Under the pieces are notes generated by a model. That model saw nothing but the letters and a program-made list of their open reading frames with translations. It was not told the origin of the DNA and searched no databases. The translations under genes were made by a program, and so were the position numbers. Shown piece after piece: positions 1 to 5,434 of a DNA stretch of 5,434 bases. How positions within the stretch are numbered: the first letter of the stretch is position 1; each line of letters starts with the position of its first letter. This DNA is from an uncultured Moraxellaceae bacterium (GTDB lineage: Bacteria > Pseudomonadota > Gammaproteobacteria > Pseudomonadales > Moraxellaceae): positions 1 through 5,434 of the forward strand of contig CALFYA010000381.1 in NCBI GenBank assembly GCA_937952925.1, in the 5' to 3' direction.

Positions 1-404
1 GGCACAAAGCCAAGTTTGGGATACACCAACAATCCGACGGTATTGTGATTAAAACACGAGGCCAGCAGCTCACGCGCTGCATAGTGGGTTTGGGCCAGTT
101 CGATCATGGTGGCAATCAAAAATCGTCCCACGCCACGTCCACGATACTGTGGTGCGACCATCACATTGCCGACCGCACAGACGCCCTGCGGCTCAACCCG
201 ATAAAAATTGGCAAAGCCACACAATACCCCATCGCACTCAATCACCGTAGCGTGATAACGCTGCTGGATCGCCTCGCTTAATTGTGCGGTGGTGAGGGGG
301 TAAGTAGCTTTGGGATATGCAAAAAACAATTCATCAGCATGTTGAATAAATTGGGTGATCTGCTGTAAGTCTTGTTGGCGGACAGGGCGAGCAAGCAATG
401 TCAT
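1..404 (-). CDS. GNAT-family N-acetyltransferase (C-terminus cut by window edge)
   Basis: Reading the minus strand from an ATG at 404-402 gives 134 codons without a stop, running off the left edge, so the C-terminus is missing. The product resembles GNAT acetyltransferases, which move the acetyl group of acetyl-CoA to an amine. The acetyl-CoA signature (Q/R-x-x-G-x-G/A) is seen as Q86-Y-R-G89-R-G91-V-G93, after the strand VGNVMVAP (78-85). Near the edge, N121 followed by L-L-V-Y128-P-K-L-G-F133 matches the usual GNAT motif B (an Asn, then Tyr and GF). The N-terminus (ARPVRQQDLQQI) is the typical first strand and helix. No convincing Shine-Dalgarno sequence precedes the ATG, but no better start is visible. 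The gene lies downstream of the MpaB-like gene on the same strand, separated by a terminator, so it is probably a separate transcription unit. The substrate cannot be inferred: protein, small amine and antibiotic are all possible. Confidence 0.88.
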   Translation of the reverse strand, partial: MTLLARPVRQQDLQQITQFIQHADELFFAYPKATYPLTTAQLSEAIQQRYHATVIECDGVLCGFANFYRVEPQGVCAVGNVMVAPQYRGRGVGRFLIATMIELAQTHYAARELLASCFNHNTVGLLVYPKLGFV

Positions 405-443
405 GGTTGTCAGAATCGATTTGTCATTGCGGCTGATGTTAGC

Positions 444-475
444 AAAAATCGTGCTGTATCGACACACAGCACGAT
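444..475 (-). terminator. Intrinsic terminator of the MpaB-like gene
   Basis: On the minus strand, 14 bases past the MpaB-like stop codon, a perfect 10-bp stem (ATCGTGCTGT at 448-457 on the plus strand, its complement at 466-475) encloses an 8-base loop. In the minus-strand transcript the stem is followed directly by UUUU (444-447) and then G. This is the form of a rho-independent terminator, with a short U tract. A second pair of arms, GGCTGAT (431-437) and ATCAGCC (474-480), flanks the hairpin and could add an outer helix if transcription reads through. Confidence 0.75.
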
Positions 476-489
476 CAGCCACATCCCAT

Positions 490-1749
490 TTATGCGGCGT
501 TTGACGGGGGATGGTCGGTCTGGATACTGCGCTCCAACTGATTAAACGATGCACTAAGCGCAGGCGCAGCCTTGACGTATTGCTGTTTGATTAGGTTGCG
601 ATAGCGCAGAGTCGCCTGCTGGATCAGTCGATCAAACGGCGGCACATCACGCAAGCGATCGAGTACAAATTGACTGCCCGCAGTGCCCATCAGCACCGGC
701 GTGAGCAACGTTGCACGCGGCAGGCCAAGCCCATCACACAGGGTATGTCCAGCAAATAAACGGGTAATCGCAGCGCGAACCTGTTGCTCTAGGCGCGCCG
801 AATGCTGCGCGGCAGGCGCTGAGCCAGCCAGCATGATCGGCAATTCGTGCAATGCTTGGGCAAGTGGACGAGCCATCGCACTATTCATCCGCTGCGTGGA
901 GAGATAGGCATACAACCAGCGATTGCAGTCTTGCTCAGTAATCGGCATCCGTGCGGCATCGAGTCCCATCAAATAGCCAATATAACGCCACACATGCAGC
1001 ACCGCGTAGCGCTCTTGTGCAGTGAGCTTACAACCAAAAGCGCGTAGTCCATACAGCACCACCAACGAAAACTGAAGATTGGTCATCACCAGATCGCTTT
1101 GATTGATCGGCACGCCATAGGTGGCATGATCCCACGAGGGCTTGTGGTGCAACTGATGCCGCACCAAGGCATGCACCATGCGTACATGCACCGCTTGTTT
1201 AAACCCTGCCTGACCGCGCTCAAGGCCATAGCGTGAAGTGACCGAGGCGGCAAACATCAAGGTGCGTGCCATCCGTGGTACGACGCTGTAGGTGAGCGCA
1301 CCGGTTTCGATGAGCGGCTGTGCAAGGGCAGGTACGGCATAGCCTGCCATCAACGACACACTTTGCAGCATCAAACTTTGCAGCAGGGTATAACGAGATA
1401 AGGTCTTAGAACCCACATACAGCAGATCGTGATCGACCCAATCGGGAATCTGCTCGACTTGTGCAAACAATGTGCGTAGCTCTGCTGGTGCATCGTTGAC
1501 CTGATCAATCCCATGCTCAAGCGCCTGCCCAAACAGTCGCATCCCCTGTGCAGGCAAATGCTGTGCGACGGCAACCCATGCATCACACAACGGATCACCA
1601 ATGCCATAACCTTGATCAATGTCTTGCAGCAACGCAGGATGGATCTGTCCATCGCCCTGCAAGCAAAAATGCCGAATCAGGCGAATCGGGCGCAGCCTAG
1701 CATTGTAGGTCGGATCAACACTGCGACGATAAGCAAAATCAATCATCAT
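490..1749 (-). CDS. Oxygenase MpaB / latex-clearing-protein family (DUF2236) putative heme protein
   Basis: A 419-residue product starting at M (1749). It fits the MpaB/rubber oxygenase catalytic domain family, whose studied members (latex clearing protein Lcp, MpaB) are b-type heme oxygenases or dioxygenases. Seen, numbered from M at 1749: an early GDPLCDAW block (about 51-58), IPDWVD (101-106), R159-M-A-R162-T163, matching the family's R-x-x-K/R-T motif, then V-R-M-V-H193-A-L-V-R, where H193 aligns with the proximal heme histidine known from Lcp. PINQSD (214-219) and W-R-Y-I-G-Y-L-M-G (254-262) follow. No signal peptide is evident, so it is probably cytoplasmic. The open frame extends to an ATG at 1980, but those 77 residues lack family character and would overlap the divergent gene at 1925, so I prefer 1749; ATG 1746, TTG 1752 or GTG 1755 are possible. 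No strong ribosome-binding site resolves this. The substrate is unknown; rubber cleavage should not be assumed. Confidence 0.82.
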   Translation of the reverse strand: MMIDFAYRRSVDPTYNARLRPIRLIRHFCLQGDGQIHPALLQDIDQGYGIGDPLCDAWVAVAQHLPAQGMRLFGQALEHGIDQVNDAPAELRTLFAQVEQIPDWVDHDLLYVGSKTLSRYTLLQSLMLQSVSLMAGYAVPALAQPLIETGALTYSVVPRMARTLMFAASVTSRYGLERGQAGFKQAVHVRMVHALVRHQLHHKPSWDHATYGVPINQSDLVMTNLQFSLVVLYGLRAFGCKLTAQERYAVLHVWRYIGYLMGLDAARMPITEQDCNRWLYAYLSTQRMNSAMARPLAQALHELPIMLAGSAPAAQHSARLEQQVRAAITRLFAGHTLCDGLGLPRATLLTPVLMGTAGSQFVLDRLRDVPPFDRLIQQATLRYRNLIKQQYVKAAPALSASFNQLERSIQTDHPPSNAA

Positions 1750-1778
1750 CAACACCGTAAATGGCTGGGGATGTTTTG

Positions 1779-1807
1779 ATCTTAAAAAAGCGCTGCGCGC
1801 ATGTGCA
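1779..1807 (-). promoter_or_regulatory. Possible sigma70 promoter for the MpaB-like gene
   Basis: On the minus strand, TGCACA (1807-1802, 4 of 6 to TTGACA) and TAAGAT (1784-1779, 4 of 6 to TATAAT) are separated by exactly 17 bases. Initiation near 1772 would leave a leader of about 22 bases before the ATG at 1749. It would also exclude the longer reading frame starting at 1980. The match is modest and could be chance. No comparable plus-strand promoter for the gene at 1925 stands out in this 175-base gap. Confidence 0.25.
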
Positions 1808-1924
1808 GCCGAAGACGTGCCATTGACTAATGCAAACGCGCCAATCGCTGGGGGTTCTGCTTTGTGAGTAACACGGTTAGGATGAGGATCACAAATACCC
1901 CGATATCGACTGAGTAGTTGACTG

Positions 1925-2320
1925 ATGATTCGTTTTATCTTGCTGTTGTTATTTCTGGGTTTTTTGTGGTGGTTGGGCACACAGATTTATCGCTTGATCC
2001 AACTCAAGACCGCACAAACCCCCAAGCCATTGACCTCGGCACAAGATCAAGCCCTTGAAGGTCTGATTTTGTTTTTACTACACAAAGAAGGTGTGGGAAT
2101 CAATGTGTTGTTGCCAGAGTATTATCCGTATCTCACAGAATACGGCAGCTTTGAGCAGCGTGATTTTGCACGTTGTATTGCGCAGATCACCGAGCAACAA
2201 TTTGGACAATCTCATCTCCCCATAGAAGTGCGTAAGACGGGCGACTACATCAGCTTGGCAGGTAAACGCTTTTTTCGTCCCAAAGGCACACTATGGTTTA
2301 GTACCGAAATCGACGCCTAA
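1925..2320 (+). CDS. Small membrane-anchored protein of unknown function
   Basis: A 131-residue protein that I do not recognise. Residues about 4-20 (FILLLLFLGFLWWLG core) form one hydrophobic helix, read as a membrane anchor or uncleaved signal-anchor. There is no signal-peptidase-like site or lipobox cysteine. Residues after it (R23, K28, K34) carry more positive charge than the N-terminus, weakly suggesting that the soluble part (about 38-131) faces the cytoplasm. That part looks like a compact mixed alpha/beta domain, with an LPEYYPYL stretch in the middle and a basic, aromatic tail (GKRFFRPKGTLWF). The start is well fixed: an in-frame stop lies at 1919-1921, just before the ATG, and only a weak GAG (1912-1914) serves as ribosome-binding site. 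It diverges from the MpaB-like gene and converges with the AraC-type gene, so it is probably monocistronic. Its codon use and composition resemble its neighbours, which favours a genuine gene. Confidence 0.72.
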   Translation: MIRFILLLLFLGFLWWLGTQIYRLIQLKTAQTPKPLTSAQDQALEGLILFLLHKEGVGINVLLPEYYPYLTEYGSFEQRDFARCIAQITEQQFGQSHLPIEVRKTGDYISLAGKRFFRPKGTLWFSTEIDA

Positions 2321-3321
2321 GCACGCTGCGCGGCACGGTAGCGCGTCGGTGTGTGGCCTGTCCATGTTAAAAAACACGCATTAAAACTACTCGGATAAGC
2401 AAAACCGAGCATCTGGCTAATCTGCTCAAACGGGAGCAAGGTCTGACCGACCAACTTGAGTGCTTGCTGTTTGCGGATCTCGTCGAGCAGTTGCTGTACC
2501 GAGGTGTGCTCATGTTGCAGTTGACGCTGGAGGGTACGCCGACTGCGCCCCATATATTGGGCAATCGCTTGCAACTGACAGGCGCTGGCATCATGCAGAT
2601 GGATCATCAAATATTGCGCCACTTCATCGCGCACAGCAACGGTTTGGTCAGGACAAAGCGTCTGTGCAGTAGCCAACAAATGATGATGAAAACGCTGGCT
2701 CGCCGTTACAAAGGGCTGATCCATCACCTGTGCAGGCAATAGCAGGGCATCGTGATCAGCCGCAAAGGTGATCGGACAGGCAAAAAAATCGGTATAACGC
2801 GCGGCATAATCAGGCGCAGCATGGCGAAACTGTACCGCCAGCGGCACAATCGGCTGCCCCAAAAACTGCTGGCCTTGCGCAAGCAAGGTGCTAAACAGCA
2901 GCTCTGGATAATAGCGATGCTGTCCGATCGGGCGTTGATCATTGCTTTGATAGCGTAGCCACACACCTTGCGCATCACACTCAAGGCGCAAATCCAAGGC
3001 CACATTGAGCAGTGGCTTAAACTGCGAAAAGCGCTGGACGGCTTGAGTCAAATGGGTACTGGTGGCGATCAAACCACCAAACACGCCAAGTTGCTCACTG
3101 TGCATCCAGCGGCCTAGCTCTAGTACCACGGTCGGGCAGTGGTGTTGCTCTGCCATACAGTCGAGTAAGCCAAAAAACTGATCAGGCGATAGCGGTACTT
3201 GACCAATGCGCAGCTCAGTCAAATCGTAGCCTGCATAGCGAAACGTGGCCTCCACCGGCCAGTGTTTGTCCATGCAAAAGCGGATCAGGGTAGACAAGAT
3301 GCCTTGATATAAACCAATCAT
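2317..3321 (-). CDS. AraC-family transcriptional regulator (Arabinose_bd-type N-terminal domain)
   Basis: A 334-residue regulator with the two-domain architecture of the OruR/ArgR-like AraC branch. The N-terminal domain (about 15-205) resembles the arabinose-binding-like ligand/dimerisation domain, with the typical LGRWM...LGVFGGLIATSTHLTQA region (69-94). The C-terminal AraC DNA-binding domain (about 230-330) has two helix-turn-helix units: LQAIAQYMGRSRRTLQRQL (250-268) and FEQISQMLGFAYPSSF (298-313). W320-T-G and P325-x-x-Y-R329 close the domain. The first unit is canonical. In the second, the usual F-x-R-x-F-K-R-W reads F-N-A-C-F-L-T-W, losing three basic residues. The start ATG (3321) has a weak GAG five bases upstream. 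The gene is divergent from cysI, with 187 bases between them, so autoregulation or control of cysI-DUF934 is plausible but unproven. Its stop codon overlaps that of the convergent gene. Effector unknown. Confidence 0.92.
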   Translation of the reverse strand: MIGLYQGILSTLIRFCMDKHWPVEATFRYAGYDLTELRIGQVPLSPDQFFGLLDCMAEQHHCPTVVLELGRWMHSEQLGVFGGLIATSTHLTQAVQRFSQFKPLLNVALDLRLECDAQGVWLRYQSNDQRPIGQHRYYPELLFSTLLAQGQQFLGQPIVPLAVQFRHAAPDYAARYTDFFACPITFAADHDALLLPAQVMDQPFVTASQRFHHHLLATAQTLCPDQTVAVRDEVAQYLMIHLHDASACQLQAIAQYMGRSRRTLQRQLQHEHTSVQQLLDEIRKQQALKLVGQTLLPFEQISQMLGFAYPSSFNACFLTWTGHTPTRYRAAQRA

Positions 3322-3508
3322 TGACGCTCATCAGGGGAGGGGTGGTGTGATCATGCCGCGAGTAACACCGCAAATGGTATGGCAATCATGATCATCTAGC
3401 CGCTATGTTTATCATCAAAACTTCTAAAAGTTATGCACAAAAAACGTTTTGCTGATGAGTGTGATCTTGTTAAAGTGGCACACTTTTCAATGAATCCAGC
3501 CGTTCGCC
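3322..3508. promoter_or_regulatory. Divergent AraC-regulator / cysI intergenic region with several dyads
   Basis: This 187-base gap must hold the promoters of both flanking genes; its cysI-proximal half is AT-rich. Dyads seen: AACTT-CTAA-AAGTT (3419-3432); the palindrome AAAACGTTTT (3441-3450); an imperfect long pair TCATCAAAAC (3412-3421) with GTTTT (3446-3450) plus GATGA (3454-3458), interrupted by a 3-base bulge; AAAGTG-GCA-CACTTT (3472-3486), which could form a hairpin in the cysI leader; and the palindromes TGATCA (3348-3353) and ATGATCAT (3388-3395), whose TGATCA cores are 41 bases apart. A weak cysI promoter could be TTGCTG (3449-3454) with TAAAGT (3471-3476) and a 16-base spacer. No Shine-Dalgarno sequence precedes the cysI ATG. 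Assigning any dyad to a particular regulator would be guesswork. Confidence 0.5.
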
Positions 3509-5155
3509 ATGTATTCATATACCGCTTTTGATCAGGCCATGATCGACGAACGGGTCGCACAATTTCGTGATCAGACCCAACGCTATCTCGATGGTCAACT
3601 CACCGAAGACGAATTCCGTCCTTTGCGTTTGCAAAATGGCCTGTACGTACAGCGCTATGCGCCGATGCTGCGGATTGCCGTGCCTTACGGTCTGTACAAC
3701 AGCACCCAACTGCGTACCATTGCCAAAATCAGCCGCACCTACGACCGTGGTTATGCCCACGTGTCGACCCGTCAAAATTTCCAATTGAACTGGCCTGCAC
3801 TCACCGAAGTGCCCGATATTTTGGCTGAGCTTGCCAAAGTGCAAATGCACGCCATTCAAACCAGTGGCAACTGTATCCGCAACACCACCACCGACCAATT
3901 TGCTGGTGTGGTGGCGGGCGAAATCCTCGACCCACGCCCCACCTGTGAACTGATTCGTCAGTGGTCAACCTTCCACCCCGAATTTGCCTTCTTGCCGCGT
4001 AAATTCAAGATTGCAGTGTCGGCGCTGGCTGAAACCGACCGCGCAGCAACAGCGTTCCACGACATTGGCGTGTATATCGTCAAAAACGATGCGGGCGAGA
4101 TTGGCTATAAAATCATGGTCGGTGGTGGCTTGGGGCGTACCCCGATCATCGGCAGCGTGATCAAAGAATTTTTGCCCAAAGCAGACTTGATCGCCTACCT
4201 TGAAGCGACCTTGCGCGTGTACAACCTGCATGGCCGTCGTGACAATAAATACAAAGCGCGGATCAAGATCTTGGTCAAAGCGCTCACCCCAGAGGTGTTT
4301 GCGCAAAAAGTTGAAGCCGAATTTGCTCAAATCAAAGACAGCATGCAAGTCGATGCGCAATTGATGGCCGATCTGGACGCGGTATTTACCCCACCGGCGT
4401 ATCAAGACCTACCAGACCTCGATCTGTCGGCACAATTTGCCGCCGAATCGAAGTTTGCCAACTGGTATCGCCACAACACCCACGCGCACAAAGTATCTGG
4501 CTATCGCATCGTCACCATTTCGCTCAAGCGTACAGGCATTGCACCGGGTGATTTGACCGATGCTGAGATGGAGCTGATTGCTGATCTGGCCGACCAATAT
4601 AGCTTTGGTGAGCTGCGCAACACCCACGAGCAAAACATTGTGCTGGCCGACGTCCCACAATCGGCCTTGTTTGAGTTGTGGCAAACCCTAGAGCAGCACA
4701 ATATGGCACGCGCGCATATTGGTTTTCTCACCGATATCGTGTGCTGCCCCGGTGGCGATTTTTGCTCGCTCGCCAACGCCAAATCGATCCCGATTGCTGA
4801 AGCGATTAGCCGCCGTTTTGACGACCTCGACAGCGTGTACAATTTGGGCAAAATCGACCTGAACATTTCGGGTTGTATGAACGCCTGTGGTCATCACCAC
4901 GTCGGTCATATCGGCATTTTGGGTGTCGATAAAAAAGGCGCGGAATTCTACCAAGTGTCGCTCGGTGGCAATGCCGATCATGATGCGAGCTTGGGCGACA
5001 TCTTAGGCCCATCATTTGGTGCGGATGACATGGCCGATGTGGTGGAAGAAATCCTCAATACCTACCTCGACAACCGTCAGGGCGACGAGCGTTTCTTGGA
5101 TACCTATCGCCGGATTGGTTTGACCCCATTTAAGGAGCGCGTCTATGCCAAATAA
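3509..5155 (+). CDS. cysI: Sulfite reductase hemoprotein subunit (nitrite/sulfite reductase family)
   Basis: A full-length 548-residue siroheme/4Fe-4S enzyme that reduces sulfite to sulfide with six electrons in cytoplasmic assimilatory sulfate reduction. The ferredoxin-like half-domain and siroheme domain occur twice (about 55-280 and 330-540). The cluster and siroheme cysteines are present as C413-x5-C419 (CPGGDFC) and C456-x3-C460 (CMNAC). The anion-binding basic residues known from E. coli CysI have apparent counterparts: R88 (TRQNF), R124 (CIRNT), K165 and K167 (PRKFKIAV). All key residues are therefore intact. The start MYSYTAFDQ and the end PFKERVYA are typical of the Pseudomonas-type CysI family, which supports ATG 3509 despite the lack of a Shine-Dalgarno sequence. 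The electron donor is not encoded here; it may be a CysJ-type flavoprotein or ferredoxin. A nitrite reductase of the same superfamily is the alternative, but the adjoining DUF934 gene favours sulfite. Confidence 0.95.
   Translation: MYSYTAFDQAMIDERVAQFRDQTQRYLDGQLTEDEFRPLRLQNGLYVQRYAPMLRIAVPYGLYNSTQLRTIAKISRTYDRGYAHVSTRQNFQLNWPALTEVPDILAELAKVQMHAIQTSGNCIRNTTTDQFAGVVAGEILDPRPTCELIRQWSTFHPEFAFLPRKFKIAVSALAETDRAATAFHDIGVYIVKNDAGEIGYKIMVGGGLGRTPIIGSVIKEFLPKADLIAYLEATLRVYNLHGRRDNKYKARIKILVKALTPEVFAQKVEAEFAQIKDSMQVDAQLMADLDAVFTPPAYQDLPDLDLSAQFAAESKFANWYRHNTHAHKVSGYRIVTISLKRTGIAPGDLTDAEMELIADLADQYSFGELRNTHEQNIVLADVPQSALFELWQTLEQHNMARAHIGFLTDIVCCPGGDFCSLANAKSIPIAEAISRRFDDLDSVYNLGKIDLNISGCMNACGHHHVGHIGILGVDKKGAEFYQVSLGGNADHDASLGDILGPSFGADDMADVVEEILNTYLDNRQGDERFLDTYRRIGLTPFKERVYAK
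5132..5137 (+). promoter_or_regulatory. Strong ribosome-binding site of the DUF934 gene
   Basis: AAGGAG lies inside the last codons of cysI, seven bases before the ATG at 5145. It fixes the start of the downstream gene and indicates translational coupling, in contrast to the absent Shine-Dalgarno sequence of cysI itself. Confidence 0.8.
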
Positions 5156-5434
5156 CATTTTGACCCTCGGCGGCGACCTGATCGACAACAGCTTTGCGCA
5201 GATTGGCGAGGATGGCAGCCTGCCTGCCGGTGATGTGCTGTTGACCGTGGCACAGTTGGATCGTCTGTCTGATGTGACTGGCAAAAAAGGTCTGCTGCTC
5301 ACCGCAACGGATTCGCCAGAAACCTTGACGCTGCCACTGACTCAGCTTGATTTGATCGCGATTGAATTTGCGGCATTTGCCGATGGTCGTGGTTATTCGT
5401 TTGCGACCTTGCTGCGTCGTCAGGGCTACAAGGG
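5145..5434 (+). CDS. DUF934 domain protein, sulfite-reductase-associated (C-terminus cut by window edge)
   Basis: The frame starting at ATG 5145 runs open to the right edge for 96 codons, so the gene is partial. Its visible end, F-A-D-G-R-G-Y-S-F-A-T-L-L-R-R-Q-G-Y, is the hallmark of DUF934 proteins, which recur directly behind cysI in many Proteobacteria and are often annotated as putative oxidoreductases or sulfite-assimilation accessory proteins. No catalytic role is established as far as I know. The first 75 or so residues, with LPAGDVLLTVAQLDRL and a GLLLTATDSPETL stretch, fit the poorly conserved N-terminal half of the family. The ATG overlaps the last 11 bases of cysI in another frame, with a strong AAGGAG seven bases upstream, so the two are co-transcribed and probably translationally coupled. 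The coupling supports a role beside sulfite reductase, for example in electron delivery or assembly, but that is inference. Confidence 0.9.
   Translation, partial: MPNNILTLGGDLIDNSFAQIGEDGSLPAGDVLLTVAQLDRLSDVTGKKGLLLTATDSPETLTLPLTQLDLIAIEFAAFADGRGYSFATLLRRQGYK

Noticed and set aside
1371..1779. Open frames overlapping the MpaB-like gene at 1371-1652 (minus) and 1513-1779 (plus).
   Set aside because: Both are out of frame with, or antisense to, a gene with recognisable motifs, and they have no start signals or family resemblance.
2321..2352. GC-rich repeats just after the small membrane-protein gene as a terminator.
   Set aside because: The arms pair only over about four bases and no T tract follows; the stretch is coding sequence of the AraC regulator.
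3348..3466. Three GATC sites in the divergent gap as a Dam-methylation switch.
   Set aside because: GATC is common throughout this window, so its presence here is not distinctive, and a Dam methylase cannot be assumed.
3460..3478. TGTGATCTTGTTAAAGTG as a CRP/Vfr-type site.
   Set aside because: Only the left half (TGTGA) matches; the right half TCACA is missing.
3476..3495. TGGCAC upstream of cysI as a sigma54 promoter element.
   Set aside because: The required GC of the -12 element (TTGCA-like) is absent at the correct spacing; the sequence there reads TCAAT.
3490..3531. Short out-of-frame reading frame (ATG 3490, 13 codons, TGA 3529-3531) overlapping the cysI start, as a possible leader peptide.
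   Set aside because: It has no ribosome-binding site and no cysteine or methionine-rich run that would fit sulfur-linked attenuation, and there is no terminator behind it. It is probably chance.
3515..3898. Long open frames antisense to cysI (for example 3515-3898, 3965-4405 and 4688-4981 on the minus strand).
   Set aside because: They lie wholly within a clearly conserved gene on the opposite strand and resemble no family; they are shadow frames.

Overview
The window looks like ordinary chromosome of a gammaproteobacterium. The sulfite reductase, the DUF934 gene behind it and the general protein character suggest Pseudomonadales, perhaps Moraxellaceae. That placement rests on family resemblance recalled from memory, not on a search. 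There is no tRNA, rRNA, CRISPR array, insertion sequence, integrase, phage gene or toxin-antitoxin pair, and I see no undescribed multi-gene system.

Layout, left to right: (1) a GNAT acetyltransferase on the minus strand, cut by the left edge (1-404); (2) an 85-base gap with a clear minus-strand intrinsic terminator (444-475); (3) an MpaB/latex-clearing-protein-type (DUF2236) putative heme oxygenase on the minus strand, best started at 1749; (4) a 175-base divergent gap; (5) a small plus-strand protein with one N-terminal membrane helix and no recognised family (1925-2320); (6) an AraC-family regulator on the minus strand (2317-3321), whose stop codon overlaps that of the preceding convergent gene; (7) a 187-base AT-rich divergent region with several inverted repeats; (8) cysI, the siroheme/4Fe-4S sulfite reductase hemoprotein (3509-5155, plus); (9) a DUF934 gene overlapping the end of cysI by 11 bases, cut by the right edge.

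The one well-supported functional unit is the cysI-DUF934 operon of assimilatory sulfate reduction (sulfite to sulfide for cysteine synthesis), apparently translationally coupled. The divergent AraC-type regulator is positioned to act on the shared intergenic region. No ligand or target can be read from the sequence, and cys genes are more usually controlled by LysR-type regulators such as CysB. The acetyltransferase, the MpaB-like protein and the small membrane protein show no evident link to sulfur metabolism. The more unusual points are the dyads upstream of cysI, the missing basic residues in the second DNA-binding helix of the AraC protein, and the overlapping convergent stop codons.
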